55,364 nt of DNA from GCA-2733415 sp964635575 (GCA_964635575.1 CAZWNY010000004.1:1-55364); one strand, 5' to 3'. Shown: positions 16,980 to 26,923, counted from the stretch's first letter. Notes: a model not told the origin generated them from the sequence alone. Translations and numbers: made by a program.

Positions 16980-18106
16980 AAATTTTGTATTGCGTTTTTA
17001 TATAAGGTTTCGTATTGAGGTACAATGGTTTTTAAATCGAATTGTTTTGCGGTTTGTTTTGCGTTTGTTTTAAATTGTGCTAATCTTTTTTCATCTTCTA
17101 AAATATAGATTGCTTTTTTGGCCATACCATCTACATCGCCTACGTTTTTTAAATACCCTGAAACACCATTTATGTTTACTTCTGGTATTCCTCCTGTATT
17201 ACTTGAAATTACTGCTACTGATGATGCCATTGCTTCTAAAGCTGCTAATCCAAAACTTTCTGTTTCCGAAGGTAATAAAAATAAATCGGATAGGCATAAA
17301 ATATTATCTACTTCATTGCTTCTTCCTAAAAACAACACTTTATTGGAAATACCCAATTTTTCTGCTAGTATTTCTGCGTTTTCTTTTTCCGGACCATCGC
17401 CAACCATCATTAATTTTGCTGGTATTTTTTGTTGAATTTTATTAAAAATATGTAGCACATCATTTATCCGTTTTACAGGTCTGAAGTTACTAACATGAGT
17501 AATTATTTTTTCGTTAGTATTTGCTAAAACATGACGCTGACAAACATTTAACGCTGCTTGATCATATTTTTTAATGTCGATAAAATTGGTTACTACTTGT
17601 ATATCTTTTTTAATATCAAATAACCGTAGCGTATCGTCTTTTAAACTTTGAGAAACTGAGGTAACTACATCAGAATGATTGATACTAAATTCGACTGCTG
17701 GTTTGTAAAATGGATGGCTTCCTACCAAAGTAATATCGGTGCCGTGAAGCGTGGTTATTACAGGGATTTTCAAGCCTTGATCGTGCAACATTTTTTTTGC
17801 CATATATGCAGCATAAGCGTGCGGAATGGCATAATGCACATGTAAAACATCAATTTTATACAGTTTTACCATATCAACTAATTTACTAGACAATGCCAAC
17901 TCATATGGTTGATAATGAAATAACGGATATTCAGGTACATTTACTTCATGGTAATGTACGTTGTGTACTAACAAATCCAACCGAACAGGCTGATTATATG
18001 CTATAAAATGAATTTCATGTCCTTTTTTCGACATTGCTATTCCTAACTCAGTAGCTACAACTCCGCTTCCTCCAAAAGTTGGATAACAAACAACTCCTAT
18101 AATCAT
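16976..18106 (-). CDS. bshA: N-acetyl-alpha-D-glucosaminyl L-malate synthase (bacillithiol pathway)
   Basis: BshA is a GT4 glycosyltransferase that joins UDP-GlcNAc to L-malate, the first step of bacillithiol synthesis. The 376-residue protein opens MIIGVVCYPTFGGSGVVATE, a BshA hallmark, then HFIAYNQPVRLD and LHVHYAIPHAYAAY. The sugar-nucleotide site includes NFRPVKR, VGDGPEKE and the E-x7-E region ETESFGLAALEAMA. The later pathway enzymes are not in the window. It lies 71 bp after the GH3 fusion gene and overlaps the PrcB-like gene by 4 bp. Confidence 0.95.
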   Translation of the reverse strand: MIIGVVCYPTFGGSGVVATELGIAMSKKGHEIHFIAYNQPVRLDLLVHNVHYHEVNVPEYPLFHYQPYELALSSKLVDMVKLYKIDVLHVHYAIPHAYAAYMAKKMLHDQGLKIPVITTLHGTDITLVGSHPFYKPAVEFSINHSDVVTSVSQSLKDDTLRLFDIKKDIQVVTNFIDIKKYDQAALNVCQRHVLANTNEKIITHVSNFRPVKRINDVLHIFNKIQQKIPAKLMMVGDGPEKENAEILAEKLGISNKVLFLGRSNEVDNILCLSDLFLLPSETESFGLAALEAMASSVAVISSNTGGIPEVNINGVSGYLKNVGDVDGMAKKAIYILEDEKRLAQFKTNAKQTAKQFDLKTIVPQYETLYKNAIQNL

Positions 18107-18177
18107 ATTTTTTGTATTAAAATATTAAGTATTTTTAGCATGTTTTTTTTGTTTTAATTTTCGAATAAAACAAACTC

Positions 18178-21087
18178 TTAATTTATTGCTTGATAAATTA
18201 TGCTTTGAATGTTAGAACGAATATTTTCTTTAATTATTTTTCGATTTCCCGCATCAGGATAAGTTCTATTAGACAAAAACACATATAGTAATTCATTTTC
18301 TGGATCTACCCATGTAAATGTACCCGTAAAACCTGAATGTCCAAAACTAGTCATGGGTACGCAACCGCAAGTTGGCCCTTTGTTTCCTAGTTGTGGTTTA
18401 TCAAAACCAACACCTCTTCTAACTTTTTCATCACAATAATAACATTGATTAAATTTGTTTATAGTAGATGGTTTCAGATATTCCTTACCGCCATAATTTC
18501 CTGTTTGCAAATACATTTGCATTAATTTAGCAACATCGGTAGCAGTACTAAAAATTCCTGCATGACCACCAACTCCATCTTGCATTGCTGCACCCATATC
18601 ATGCACATAACCTCGTATTTTTTGATGTCGAAAGTACGTATCGTTTTCCGTTGGAGCAATTTGATGTAAAGGAAATTTTTTCCAAGGGTTATAGGTTGTA
18701 TTTGATAATCCCATTGGTTGATAAAAATGGTTTTGCACCAACTCATCTAAACCTATTCCATAGTAATTTTCTAAATATTTTTTTAATAAATAATACGGTA
18801 AATCACTATATTTATATTTGGTGCTTTTACGTAAATCACTTTCTTTAATAATGCTAAAAATAGAGTCGGTAAATACTTTATTCATATACATATTTGGAGC
18901 AACTTTATGCGGATATTGTATCGATTTACGTTTGCGATAATAATGCGCTAATGATTTTTTTGTAACACTATCTAAGGTGCGTTTATAGAACGGAACCCAC
19001 GGCCAAAAACGAGCATAATGTGATAACATTCGCTTTAACGTAATATTTTTTTTGTTTGATGTGGCTAATTCAGGTATTAATTCGCTCAATTTGGAATCTA
19101 AACTTAATTTACCTTTACCTTCTAACTCCATTAATAATGGTAATGTGGCTAGTATTTTAGTTAAAGAAGCTACGTCATATAGAGTAGAATCGGTTATTTT
19201 TAGTTTTTTAGCATAGGTTTGGTATCCGTAATTTTTATGATAGATGATTTTCCCATTTTTAGCCACCAATAATTGTACTCCTGGCGTCATTTTTTGAGAA
19301 ATGGCATGATTTACAACAGAGTCTATTTTTTTTAATTTAGATAATTTCATACCTAAATTTTCAGGATAATCATAGCTTAAACGATTAATTTTTAATAACT
19401 GAATTGATGTGTTTACTTTAAAGTTTTCATTTGCGGTAACAGGTAGTTTTCCGTTGACTCCAATTGCTCCAAATAGTGCTTCTGCCGATTTTTGTTGCGC
19501 AATTTTACTGTTTTGGTAAGAAACTACAATACTTTCAAAGTTTGTAGTTGTTTTTAGCTTTAATAAACTGTACGGGCTTGCAAAAACATTAAAAACAACA
19601 CGGTTTGTACGTGCAATTTCATAGAGCCAAGTTACCTCTTTATCGGTCATTTTATATGATTTCCAAGGCGTTTTGTTCGACTTATGAAAACCAATAATTA
19701 CTAAATTAAATTTATTTAGTTTAGTAATTAATTCCCCTAAATGATTGGCTTTTACAACCGTTACTTTTGCGTATTTTTTTAATCTATTTATATACGCATC
19801 ATTATCCGATTCACCCATTTTTACATATGCAATATTGGTAGTTTCTAAGTTTTTAATAGGTAATAAATCATCTTTATTTTTTACAACTGTAATTGCGTTT
19901 TCGATCAATTTACTATATAAAATATCATTATAACGAGTTTGTAAATCTTTATGTATATTATATAAGTTTACAGGAGAATAATGATGTAAACCTATTTTAT
20001 ATTTTGCCATTAAAATTTTTTTTACCGAATGTGATAAGCGTTTTTCGGTTATTTTATTTTGTTGATACGCATTTTTAATTTTTACGATTGCTTTTGGTAT
20101 ATTTTTAGAAATTAATAAGATGTCGTTACCTGCTAAAAATGCTGCTAAATCTACTTCTCCTGATTCTTTGTAGTTAGACGCGCCTTTCATATTTAAGGCA
20201 TCTGTAAAAATAAGCCCTTTATAGGCTAATTTTTCTTTTAGTAACTCGGTTACTATTTTTTTAGATAACGATGCTGGTTTTCCTAATTTTGTTCCTAAAC
20301 TGGGGATATCTAAATGTGCAATCATAATACTGGCAACACCATTATTTATCAGTTTTTTAAACGGATATAATTCTACGCTATCAATACGTGCTGCAGAAAA
20401 ATTAATAGTTGGTAACGTTTTATGAGAATCTTGAGCGGTATCTCCATGACCAGGAAAATGCTTTGCAGAACCTAAAACACCTACGCTTTCCATTCCTTTA
20501 AAAAATGCAATACCTTTTTCAGCTACATTATATTTATCTTCTCCAAAAGAGCGATTACCAATAATTGGATTTTTTGGATTGGTATTAATATCAATATCTG
20601 GTGCAAAATTCATGTGTACGCCTACACGTTTGCAATGTTTGCCTATTTGTTTGCCAACTTCTTTAATTAATGCATTGTTTTTGATGGCTCCAAGTGTCAT
20701 ATTCCAAGGGAAAGCGTAGGTGGAATCTAATCGCATACTTAAACCCCATTCAGCATCTTGAGTAATTAGCAATTTTATTTTAGATAATGCTTGATACTCA
20801 TTTGTTAGTTTTGCTTGTCTATAAGGTCCGCCTTTTGAAAACATAACGCCTCCAATATGATTTTCTTTTATTAACTTTTTTATTTTATCGGTGTGAAGTT
20901 TTTCTTTACCACTCCAAACGTCTGCAATAAATAGTTGCCCAATTTTTTCGTTTAACGTCATATTATTATAGATATCATCTACCCAATGTTGTTGTGCTAA
21001 ACTATCTTGTGTTTGTAACGGATGTTTTTTTTGAGAAAAAATAAACTGACTACTTATCAGTAAAAAAAGTGTTATATATTGGTTCAT
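18178..21087 (-). CDS. GH3 glycosidase (NagZ-like) fused to a beta-lactamase-family serine hydrolase
   Basis: This 969-residue secreted protein (signal peptide about 1-18) joins two enzymes. Residues about 35-380 are a GH3 domain with AKHFPGHGDTAQDSHKTLP (about 208-226), the His/Asp loop of NagZ-type beta-N-acetylglucosaminidases. The nucleophile Asp is in GLIFTDALNMKGAS. A GH3 C-like region follows. From about residue 590 comes a class C beta-lactamase/esterase-type domain with YDVASLTKILATLP (Ser-x-x-Lys), YSDLPYYLL and FGHSGFTGT. Such fusions are common in Bacteroidota and are thought to act on peptidoglycan fragments, which is an inference here. Its place beside bshA recurs in this family from memory. 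Confidence 0.93.
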   Translation of the reverse strand: MNQYITLFLLISSQFIFSQKKHPLQTQDSLAQQHWVDDIYNNMTLNEKIGQLFIADVWSGKEKLHTDKIKKLIKENHIGGVMFSKGGPYRQAKLTNEYQALSKIKLLITQDAEWGLSMRLDSTYAFPWNMTLGAIKNNALIKEVGKQIGKHCKRVGVHMNFAPDIDINTNPKNPIIGNRSFGEDKYNVAEKGIAFFKGMESVGVLGSAKHFPGHGDTAQDSHKTLPTINFSAARIDSVELYPFKKLINNGVASIMIAHLDIPSLGTKLGKPASLSKKIVTELLKEKLAYKGLIFTDALNMKGASNYKESGEVDLAAFLAGNDILLISKNIPKAIVKIKNAYQQNKITEKRLSHSVKKILMAKYKIGLHHYSPVNLYNIHKDLQTRYNDILYSKLIENAITVVKNKDDLLPIKNLETTNIAYVKMGESDNDAYINRLKKYAKVTVVKANHLGELITKLNKFNLVIIGFHKSNKTPWKSYKMTDKEVTWLYEIARTNRVVFNVFASPYSLLKLKTTTNFESIVVSYQNSKIAQQKSAEALFGAIGVNGKLPVTANENFKVNTSIQLLKINRLSYDYPENLGMKLSKLKKIDSVVNHAISQKMTPGVQLLVAKNGKIIYHKNYGYQTYAKKLKITDSTLYDVASLTKILATLPLLMELEGKGKLSLDSKLSELIPELATSNKKNITLKRMLSHYARFWPWVPFYKRTLDSVTKKSLAHYYRKRKSIQYPHKVAPNMYMNKVFTDSIFSIIKESDLRKSTKYKYSDLPYYLLKKYLENYYGIGLDELVQNHFYQPMGLSNTTYNPWKKFPLHQIAPTENDTYFRHQKIRGYVHDMGAAMQDGVGGHAGIFSTATDVAKLMQMYLQTGNYGGKEYLKPSTINKFNQCYYCDEKVRRGVGFDKPQLGNKGPTCGCVPMTSFGHSGFTGTFTWVDPENELLYVFLSNRTYPDAGNRKIIKENIRSNIQSIIYQAIN

Positions 21088-21180
21088 AAAAGTGTTTTCT
21101 TGTAGTAGTATTAAAAACTATACCAAATTGACTCTTTAAAAGGGTTGTTTTTAAAACAAAAGTAATTACGATTTGTAAAA

Positions 21181-23013
21181 TTAGCTGATCGATTGCATTT
21201 CTACTAATTTTCGGTACATTCCGTTTTTAGTAATTAATGTTTTATGATCACCTTGTTCTACTATTTTTCCTTTTCGCATAACAATAATTAAATCGGCGTT
21301 TTGTATGGTTGATAAACGGTGAGCAATAACAATAGAGGTTCTATTTTTCATCATATTTTCTAAAGCAACTTGTACTAATTTTTCCGATTCGGTATCTAAT
21401 GCAGAAGTGGCTTCATCTAAAATCATAATTGGAGGGTTTTTTAATACTGCTCTTGCAATAGACAAACGTTGTTTTTGACCACCAGATAATTTTCCTCCTG
21501 CATCACCAATATTGGTATTAATTCCGTTTGGCAACTCATTAACAAACTCCCAAGCATTAGCAATTTTTAAAGCTTCTACAATCTGTAAGTCGGTAGCGTT
21601 TTCAGTACCTACTTTAATATTGTTTTTTATAGTGTCGTTAAATAAAATAGAATCTTGTGTTACTAAACCTAATAATGAACGTAATGATTTTTTGGTTACA
21701 TTTTTAATATTTTGCCCATCTACAAAAATTCCTCCTTTATTTACATCGTAAAAACGAGTTAATAGATTGGCTATTGTAGATTTTCCGCTACCAGATTGCC
21801 CAACTAAGGCAACCGTTTTTCCTTTAGGTACAGTTATCGAGAAGTCTTTTAGTACATAATCATCTTCGTATTTAAAGGAGATATTTTTGATTTCAATACT
21901 TTTGTTAAATCCATTTAAATTTTTCGAATTTGGTAAATCTGGGATGTTACTATCTTGATCCATAATTTCAAAAACACGTTCTGCGGCAGCCATTCCGTTT
22001 TTAACACGATAAGAAGCTTTACTAATAGCTTTTGCTGGTGTAAGAATGTTATAGGCTAAAGCCATATATGCTAAAAATGAAGATCCTTCAATACTTTTTT
22101 CAACCAATACTAAATTCCCTCCATACCAAAGTAATACGGCAATAGTAATAATGCCTAAAGTTTCACTTAATGGTCCTGCTAAATTGTTTTTATTTCCTAT
22201 TTTATTAGATAAATTTAATAGTCGGTTTACAGAACTTCCAAACTTTTTTAAAAAATTAGGTTCAGCATTATAACTTTTAATTACTTTTAATCCAGATAGC
22301 GTTTCTTCTACAATAGAAATTAAATGTCCTCCTTCTTGTTGGGCTTGTAAGGATTGTGCTTTTAAACTTTTCCCTATCCTGGAAATGATAAATCCGGCAA
22401 TGGGTAAGAAAATAAATACAAAAAGGGTTAATTTAGTATTCATGACTAACATTGCACTTATTGCAAAAAGTATCGTTAAAGGTTCTCTAACAATCAACTC
22501 TAACAGGATAAAGAATGAGTTTTGCATTTCACCAATATCACCTAGCATACGTGCCATTACATCTCCTTTTTTCTTTTGAGAATAAAATGAAATAGGTAAA
22601 TTGATTATTTTTTTATACAAAACTTTTCTTAAATCAGTTAGCACACCATTTCTTAAGTACATCATGTTTTGAGATGCTAAATAGCCAAACAAATTTTTAA
22701 GCATAAATGTTGAAATCACTAATGATACAGCGATTAATAAAGCCATTTGTGGGTTTCCATTTTCTAAAAATTTTGACAAATTGTAATATAGCATATCCGT
22801 TGCATAATCTATCAAATCAAATATACCTCCATTCCAAATAGGGGTTTCCTTAATAACCTTTGTTTCATCAAATAAAACGGTCATCATGGGTATTATTGAA
22901 ATCATAGATAGAGTGCTAAAAAGAGCATTTAAAACGTTAAAAATAACATTTAAAACTACATTTTTTTTGTACAGTTTAATAAACGGTAATAATCTATTTA
23001 TTATTTTTTTCAT
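21181..23013 (-). CDS. ABC exporter, fused permease-ATPase (MsbA-like)
   Basis: The 610-residue half-transporter has six hydrophobic segments in residues about 15-330. The ATPase domain follows: Walker A GQSGSGKSTI near residue 405, Q-loop LVTQDSILFN, signature LSGGQKQRLS, Walker B PIMILDEATSALD, and the switch IVIAHRLST. This is the layout of MsbA-type lipid or peptide exporters working as homodimers. In this envelope-rich neighbourhood (phosphohexomutase, glycosyltransferase), lipid A precursor flipping is plausible but not shown. The gap to the next gene is 93 bp. Confidence 0.93.
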   Translation of the reverse strand: MKKIINRLLPFIKLYKKNVVLNVIFNVLNALFSTLSMISIIPMMTVLFDETKVIKETPIWNGGIFDLIDYATDMLYYNLSKFLENGNPQMALLIAVSLVISTFMLKNLFGYLASQNMMYLRNGVLTDLRKVLYKKIINLPISFYSQKKKGDVMARMLGDIGEMQNSFFILLELIVREPLTILFAISAMLVMNTKLTLFVFIFLPIAGFIISRIGKSLKAQSLQAQQEGGHLISIVEETLSGLKVIKSYNAEPNFLKKFGSSVNRLLNLSNKIGNKNNLAGPLSETLGIITIAVLLWYGGNLVLVEKSIEGSSFLAYMALAYNILTPAKAISKASYRVKNGMAAAERVFEIMDQDSNIPDLPNSKNLNGFNKSIEIKNISFKYEDDYVLKDFSITVPKGKTVALVGQSGSGKSTIANLLTRFYDVNKGGIFVDGQNIKNVTKKSLRSLLGLVTQDSILFNDTIKNNIKVGTENATDLQIVEALKIANAWEFVNELPNGINTNIGDAGGKLSGGQKQRLSIARAVLKNPPIMILDEATSALDTESEKLVQVALENMMKNRTSIVIAHRLSTIQNADLIIVMRKGKIVEQGDHKTLITKNGMYRKLVEMQSIS

Positions 23014-23084
23014 ATTTATCTTTCGCGTAAACGGAACTTTTTTTAATCGTAGTACGATAGCCCCAAGTTACTTGTTTTTAATGC

Positions 23085-24809
23085 CTATTTTACATTTAGC
23101 TGTTTTAAAATAGCATTTATTTTTATATCTAATTTTGTATTGACAACCTCCAAATTATCTAAACTATTTAATTCTTCATTTACACTAATGTAAAATTTAA
23201 TTTTTGGTTCAGTACCACTTGGTCTGCAAGCTATTTTTGTACCGTCTTCTGTATAATAAATAAGTACGTTCGATTTTGGTATGTTTAGTATTGTTTCGGT
23301 ATTGTTTTGCAGATTTTTAGCTACTGAGCTTTGGTAATCTTCTAATAAAACTACTTTGGAGTTGTTAATTTTAGTTAGTGGGTTTTCTCTAAAATCAATC
23401 ATCATTTGTTTAATTTCAGCGGCACCACTAATTCCTTTTTTTATTAAAGAAACTAAATGCTCTTTGTAAAAACCGTGAGTTAAAAACAGTTGTATTAATT
23501 CTTGATAAAAAGAGCTTCCATTACTTTTAGCTTGACTTGCAATTTCACAAGCTAAAAGTGCAGCAGTTACGGCATCTTTATCTCGTACAAAATCGCCAAC
23601 CATAAATCCAAAACTTTCTTCTCCACCACCAATAAAATGCTGTTCGGGGTAATCTTTAATCATTTTAGCAATCCATTTAAAACCTGTTAATCCAATTTTA
23701 CATTCTATTTTATAATGCGCAGCTAAATCAATCATCATTGGGGTCGAAACTATGGTAGACCCTATAAAATCGGTGTTTTTTAGGTTTCCACTTTTTTGAT
23801 GTTTTTGTATTAAAAAATTAGTCATTACTACCATGGCTTGGTTACCGTTTAGTAAAACTAATTTATTGTTGATATTGCGTACTGCAACACCAATTCTATC
23901 AGAGTCTGGATCGGTACCTATAACAATATCAGCATTTATTTTATCGGCTAATTCCATTGCCATTTTTAAAGCTTCGGGTTCTTCTGGGTTTGGCGATTTT
24001 ATTGTTGGAAAATTTCCGTCTGGAACTGATTGCTCGGCTACTAAATGCACATTATTGTAACCTGCTCTTTTTAAAGTTTCGGGTAAAATAGTTATTGCTG
24101 TACCGTGTAATGATGTAAAAACGATAGTTAAATTGTTTCTGTCAGTTCCTTTAAAGCTTCCGTTTTGTATGGCTGCTTTTATAAATGCTTCATCTACATC
24201 TTTATCTATATATTCAATTAAATTTGAGTTGGTTTTAAATTTAATGTTTTCGTAAGCGGTATTATTAATGGCTTCAATTATTTCGTTGTCTTGTGGCGGT
24301 ACAATTTGTCCACCATCATTCCAATACACTTTATAGCCGTTATATTCTGGTGGATTGTGTGAAGCGGTTAGTACAATACCGCAATCGCAACCTAAATGTT
24401 TTACAGCAAAAGACAGCTCAGGAGTTGGGCGTAACTCTGAAAACAAATATACTTTTATGTTATTTGCCGAAAAAACATCGGCTACTACTTTTGCAAGTGT
24501 ATCGCTATTGTGTCGACAATCATAGGCTATTGCTACTTTTAATTTTTTATTTGGGTGTTGTTGCTGTAAATAAGTTGCTAAACCTTGTGTGTTTTTCCCT
24601 AATGTATATTTATTAATTCGATTGGTTCCAACACCTACAACTCCACGCATTCCTCCTGTTCCGAAAGTTAAATTTTTGTAAAAACTTTCTTTTAATTCAT
24701 CAGGGTTATTCGCTATTAATTCTTTTATTTGATGTTGTGTTTCTTCATCAAAACAAGGAGTTAGCCAATTGTTTATTGCGTTAAGAATTTCAGGTTCAAT
24801 ATAAATCAT
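23085..24809 (-). CDS. Phospho-sugar mutase (phosphoglucomutase/phosphomannomutase family)
   Basis: The 574-residue enzyme interconverts hexose 1- and 6-phosphates through a phosphoserine. The four family loops are present: VLTASHNPPEYNGYKVYW with the catalytic Ser, IGTDPDSDRIGVAV for the metal, FIGGGEESFGFMVGD for sugar choice, and IACRPSGTEPKIKFYIS for phosphate binding. The length and the GGMRGVVGVGTNRIN start put it in the PgcA-like group that handles glucose phosphate and often other sugars. It is 47 bp after the glycosyltransferase gene and likely supplies sugar for envelope polymers. Confidence 0.94.
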   Translation of the reverse strand: MIYIEPEILNAINNWLTPCFDEETQHQIKELIANNPDELKESFYKNLTFGTGGMRGVVGVGTNRINKYTLGKNTQGLATYLQQQHPNKKLKVAIAYDCRHNSDTLAKVVADVFSANNIKVYLFSELRPTPELSFAVKHLGCDCGIVLTASHNPPEYNGYKVYWNDGGQIVPPQDNEIIEAINNTAYENIKFKTNSNLIEYIDKDVDEAFIKAAIQNGSFKGTDRNNLTIVFTSLHGTAITILPETLKRAGYNNVHLVAEQSVPDGNFPTIKSPNPEEPEALKMAMELADKINADIVIGTDPDSDRIGVAVRNINNKLVLLNGNQAMVVMTNFLIQKHQKSGNLKNTDFIGSTIVSTPMMIDLAAHYKIECKIGLTGFKWIAKMIKDYPEQHFIGGGEESFGFMVGDFVRDKDAVTAALLACEIASQAKSNGSSFYQELIQLFLTHGFYKEHLVSLIKKGISGAAEIKQMMIDFRENPLTKINNSKVVLLEDYQSSVAKNLQNNTETILNIPKSNVLIYYTEDGTKIACRPSGTEPKIKFYISVNEELNSLDNLEVVNTKLDIKINAILKQLNVK

Positions 24810-24856
24810 TTTTTTTTGATTATTATTTTGATTCTACGAGTTTATAAATTTTGTAA

Positions 24857-25798
24857 TTATATTTCAGTTTCTACTTTGTAACGTTTTTGATTTTTACTGT
24901 TTCTTAGTACTAATTCGCCTAAAAAACCTGCAATAAATAATTGTGATCCTATAATCATACTAACTAAAGAGATGTAAAATTGTGGTCGTTGAGTAATTAA
25001 GCGTCCTGTTGGATTTATAAATAATTTGTTAATGCCTAAATAAAAGGCGAATAGAAATCCTATAAAAAATAAAATACTACCGAGTGCTCCAAATAAATGC
25101 ATTGGTCGTTTCCCAAATTTTGATAGGAATGAAATGGTTAATAAGTCTAAAAATCCATTTATAAATCGTTCCATACCAAATTTTGTTTTTCCATATTTAC
25201 GTGCTTGATGTTGCACTATTTTTTCATCTATTTTTTTAAATCCTGCGTTTTTTACTAAAACGGGAATGTATCGATGCATTTCACCATATACATCAATATT
25301 TTTTACGACTTCGTTTTTGTATGCTTTTAATCCGCAGTTAAAATCGTGCAGTTGTAATCCAGATGTTTTTTGCGCACACCAATTAAATAATTTTGAAGGG
25401 ATGTTTTTGGTAATTACGGAATCATATCGTTTCTTTTTCCAACCAGAAATTAAATCGAAACCTTTGTTTTGTATTAGCCTAAAGAGTTCGGGTATTTCGT
25501 TTGGATTGTCTTGCAAGTCGGCATCCATAGTAATTACTACGTTTCCTTTTGCTTTTAAAAATCCAATATGTAATGCTTGTGATTTTCCGTAGTTTTTAAA
25601 AAACTTTATTCCTCTTATATTGTTATTTTTTAATTTTAATTGATTAATAACGCTCCATGAAGCATCGGTTGATCCGTCATCAATAAAAATAATTTCATAA
25701 GAAAAACCATTAGCTTGCATAACTTCTGCAATCCAATGGTGTAATTCGGTTAACGATTCGTCTTCATTAAGAAGTGGAATAATTACGGATATATCCAT
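24857..25798 (-). CDS. Family 2 glycosyltransferase, polyprenyl-phosphate type
   Basis: This 313-residue protein has the GT2 core (DISVIIPLLNEDESL, IFIDDGSTDAS, VITMDADLQDNPNEIPEL), where the Asp residues bind nucleotide-sugar and metal. GERH-like segments include SGWKKKRYDS and FNCGLKAYK. Two transmembrane segments near residues 230-256 and 272-298 close the protein. This resembles dolichol-phosphate-mannose synthase and ArnC-like enzymes that load a sugar on a polyprenyl phosphate. It lies 19 bp after the DUF4199 gene and 47 bp before the mutase, so the three probably form one unit. Confidence 0.93.
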   Translation of the reverse strand: MDISVIIPLLNEDESLTELHHWIAEVMQANGFSYEIIFIDDGSTDASWSVINQLKLKNNNIRGIKFFKNYGKSQALHIGFLKAKGNVVITMDADLQDNPNEIPELFRLIQNKGFDLISGWKKKRYDSVITKNIPSKLFNWCAQKTSGLQLHDFNCGLKAYKNEVVKNIDVYGEMHRYIPVLVKNAGFKKIDEKIVQHQARKYGKTKFGMERFINGFLDLLTISFLSKFGKRPMHLFGALGSILFFIGFLFAFYLGINKLFINPTGRLITQRPQFYISLVSMIIGSQLFIAGFLGELVLRNSKNQKRYKVETEI

Positions 25799-25817
25799 AT
25801 GTTTTAATTTCGTATAG

Positions 25818-26348
25818 TTAATTTATCGATTCGTCTTCTTTTTTTAAGATTAATCCGCTAATTAAAGAAAATATAAATCCGAAAAATAAATTACCAACGA
25901 GTGCTGATGCAAATGTTATCCAAGGTGAATTTAATTTTTCGCCTATATTTTGCATTAATTCTATCTGTGCATCTGACGTGTCAGGATTATTTTCTAGCAT
26001 TTTTTCTAATTGTAATGCTTCTATTCTTGAAAGATATTCTGGGTCTATGTAATATAAGAATACAACTTGGTAAATAGAAGCTAATACGCCACCAACTAAA
26101 GCAATTGCGATTCCTACTTTTAACGCTTCTCCTAAGGATAAAAGTCCGCCATTAGATTCTTTAGTTTTTTTAATTCCTAAATAAATTATTGCAATTATTG
26201 CAAATATACCAATAGTTCCTCCAATCCATCCGTAAGTAACATCGAAGCCAGAAACGTAATTTAATATTGATATGGAAATAGTAATAAAGCCTAGTGTTAA
26301 ACCATAGTTTAACATAATATTTTTTGTTGAAATTTTATTATTTTCCAT
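25818..26348 (-). CDS. DUF4199 membrane protein
   Basis: This 176-residue protein has four hydrophobic segments (about residues 14-32, 42-60, 80-102 and 142-168). A charged, probably periplasmic or cytoplasmic loop between the third and fourth is rich in Glu and Leu (LEKMLENNPDTSDAQIELM). The segment order and the GLTLGFITI...LSLGEALKVGIAIALVGG pattern match DUF4199, a Bacteroidota family usually placed just upstream of a GT2 gene. Function is unknown; a partner role to the glycosyltransferase is inferred from position only. Confidence 0.85.
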   Translation of the reverse strand: MENNKISTKNIMLNYGLTLGFITISISILNYVSGFDVTYGWIGGTIGIFAIIAIIYLGIKKTKESNGGLLSLGEALKVGIAIALVGGVLASIYQVVFLYYIDPEYLSRIEALQLEKMLENNPDTSDAQIELMQNIGEKLNSPWITFASALVGNLFFGFIFSLISGLILKKEDESIN

Positions 26349-26435
26349 TTGAAATTATTATTAGGTTTGTTTAAATTTACACAAATATAGTTAATTGTTA
26401 TAGAATTAAAGTGAAAATAAATTTAAAATAAGTTT

Positions 26436-26464
26436 TTGTAATCAATTAAAAGTTAATATATTTG
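26436..26464 (+). promoter_or_regulatory. Promoter of the L31 gene
   Basis: TTG (26436-26438), an 18-nt spacer and TATATTTG (26457-26464), followed by CA, make a full-consensus Bacteroidota promoter. Transcription should start near 26470, leaving a leader of about 115 nt before the ATG at 26588. Confidence 0.8.
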
Positions 26465-26470
26465 CACCTT

Positions 26471-26540
26471 TAAAAACAAGGCGGCTATAATTTTAGTTAT
26501 AGCAGTGCATTGAATTGTTAGTTACCAGGTTTTGTTTTTA
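26471..26540 (+). promoter_or_regulatory. Structured 5' leader of the L31 mRNA (candidate autoregulatory element)
   Basis: An outer 9-bp stem pairs TAAAAACAA (26471-26479) with TTGTTTTTA (26532-26540). Inside it a 7-bp hairpin pairs GCTATAA (26484-26490) with TTATAGC (26497-26503) around a 6-nt loop. The remaining internal arm, 26504-26531, is GC-richer than its surroundings. Ribosomal protein leaders often bind their own product, but autoregulation here is an inference. Confidence 0.5.
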
Positions 26541-26587
26541 ATAAATAATCAAATATAAAAATTTAAGAATTACAAAATATAAAAGTA

Positions 26588-26839
26588 ATGAGAAAAGGTA
26601 TACATCCAGAAGATTACAGAATGGTAGCGTTTAAAGACATGTCTAATGACGATGTTTTTTTAACAAAATCTACTGTAAATACAAAAGAAACATTAGAGGT
26701 TGAAGGTGTTGAATATCCGTTATTTAAAATGGAGATTTCGAGAACTTCTCATCCGTTTTACACTGGTAAATCTAAATTAATAGATACAGCTGGTCGTATA
26801 GACAAGTTTAAAACTAAATACGCGAAATTTAAAAAATAA
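26588..26839 (+). CDS. rpmE2: 50S ribosomal protein L31, type B (zinc-free)
   Basis: L31 bridges the large and small ribosomal subunits. The 83-residue protein begins MRKGIHPEDYRMVAFKDMS and contains SRTSHPFYTGKSKLIDTAGR, the usual L31 core. It has no cysteines, so it is the zinc-independent form. It is monocistronic, with its own promoter, a structured leader and a terminator at 26863-26892. The upstream region is A-rich with no Shine-Dalgarno, as is normal for this phylum. Confidence 0.97.
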   Translation: MRKGIHPEDYRMVAFKDMSNDDVFLTKSTVNTKETLEVEGVEYPLFKMEISRTSHPFYTGKSKLIDTAGRIDKFKTKYAKFKK

Positions 26840-26862
26840 TTTTAAGTATTAAAAATTAAATT

Positions 26863-26892
26863 AAAAAACTCTCGTTAATTCGAGAGTTTTTT
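26863..26892 (+). terminator. Terminator of the L31 gene
   Basis: AAAAAACTCTCG (26863-26874) pairs perfectly with CGAGAGTTTTTT (26881-26892) around the loop TTAATT, with the T-run forming the U-tract. The A-run lets it also work for the opposing gene ending at 27026. Confidence 0.9.
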
Positions 26893-26923
26893 GTTTATAG
26901 ATTTTTATTTAACTATAAAAGAT

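Noticed and set aside
18178..21087. GH3/beta-lactamase fusion as an assembly or gene-fusion artefact
   Set aside because: The frame is continuous, both halves keep catalytic motifs, and this fusion is a known Bacteroidota architecture.
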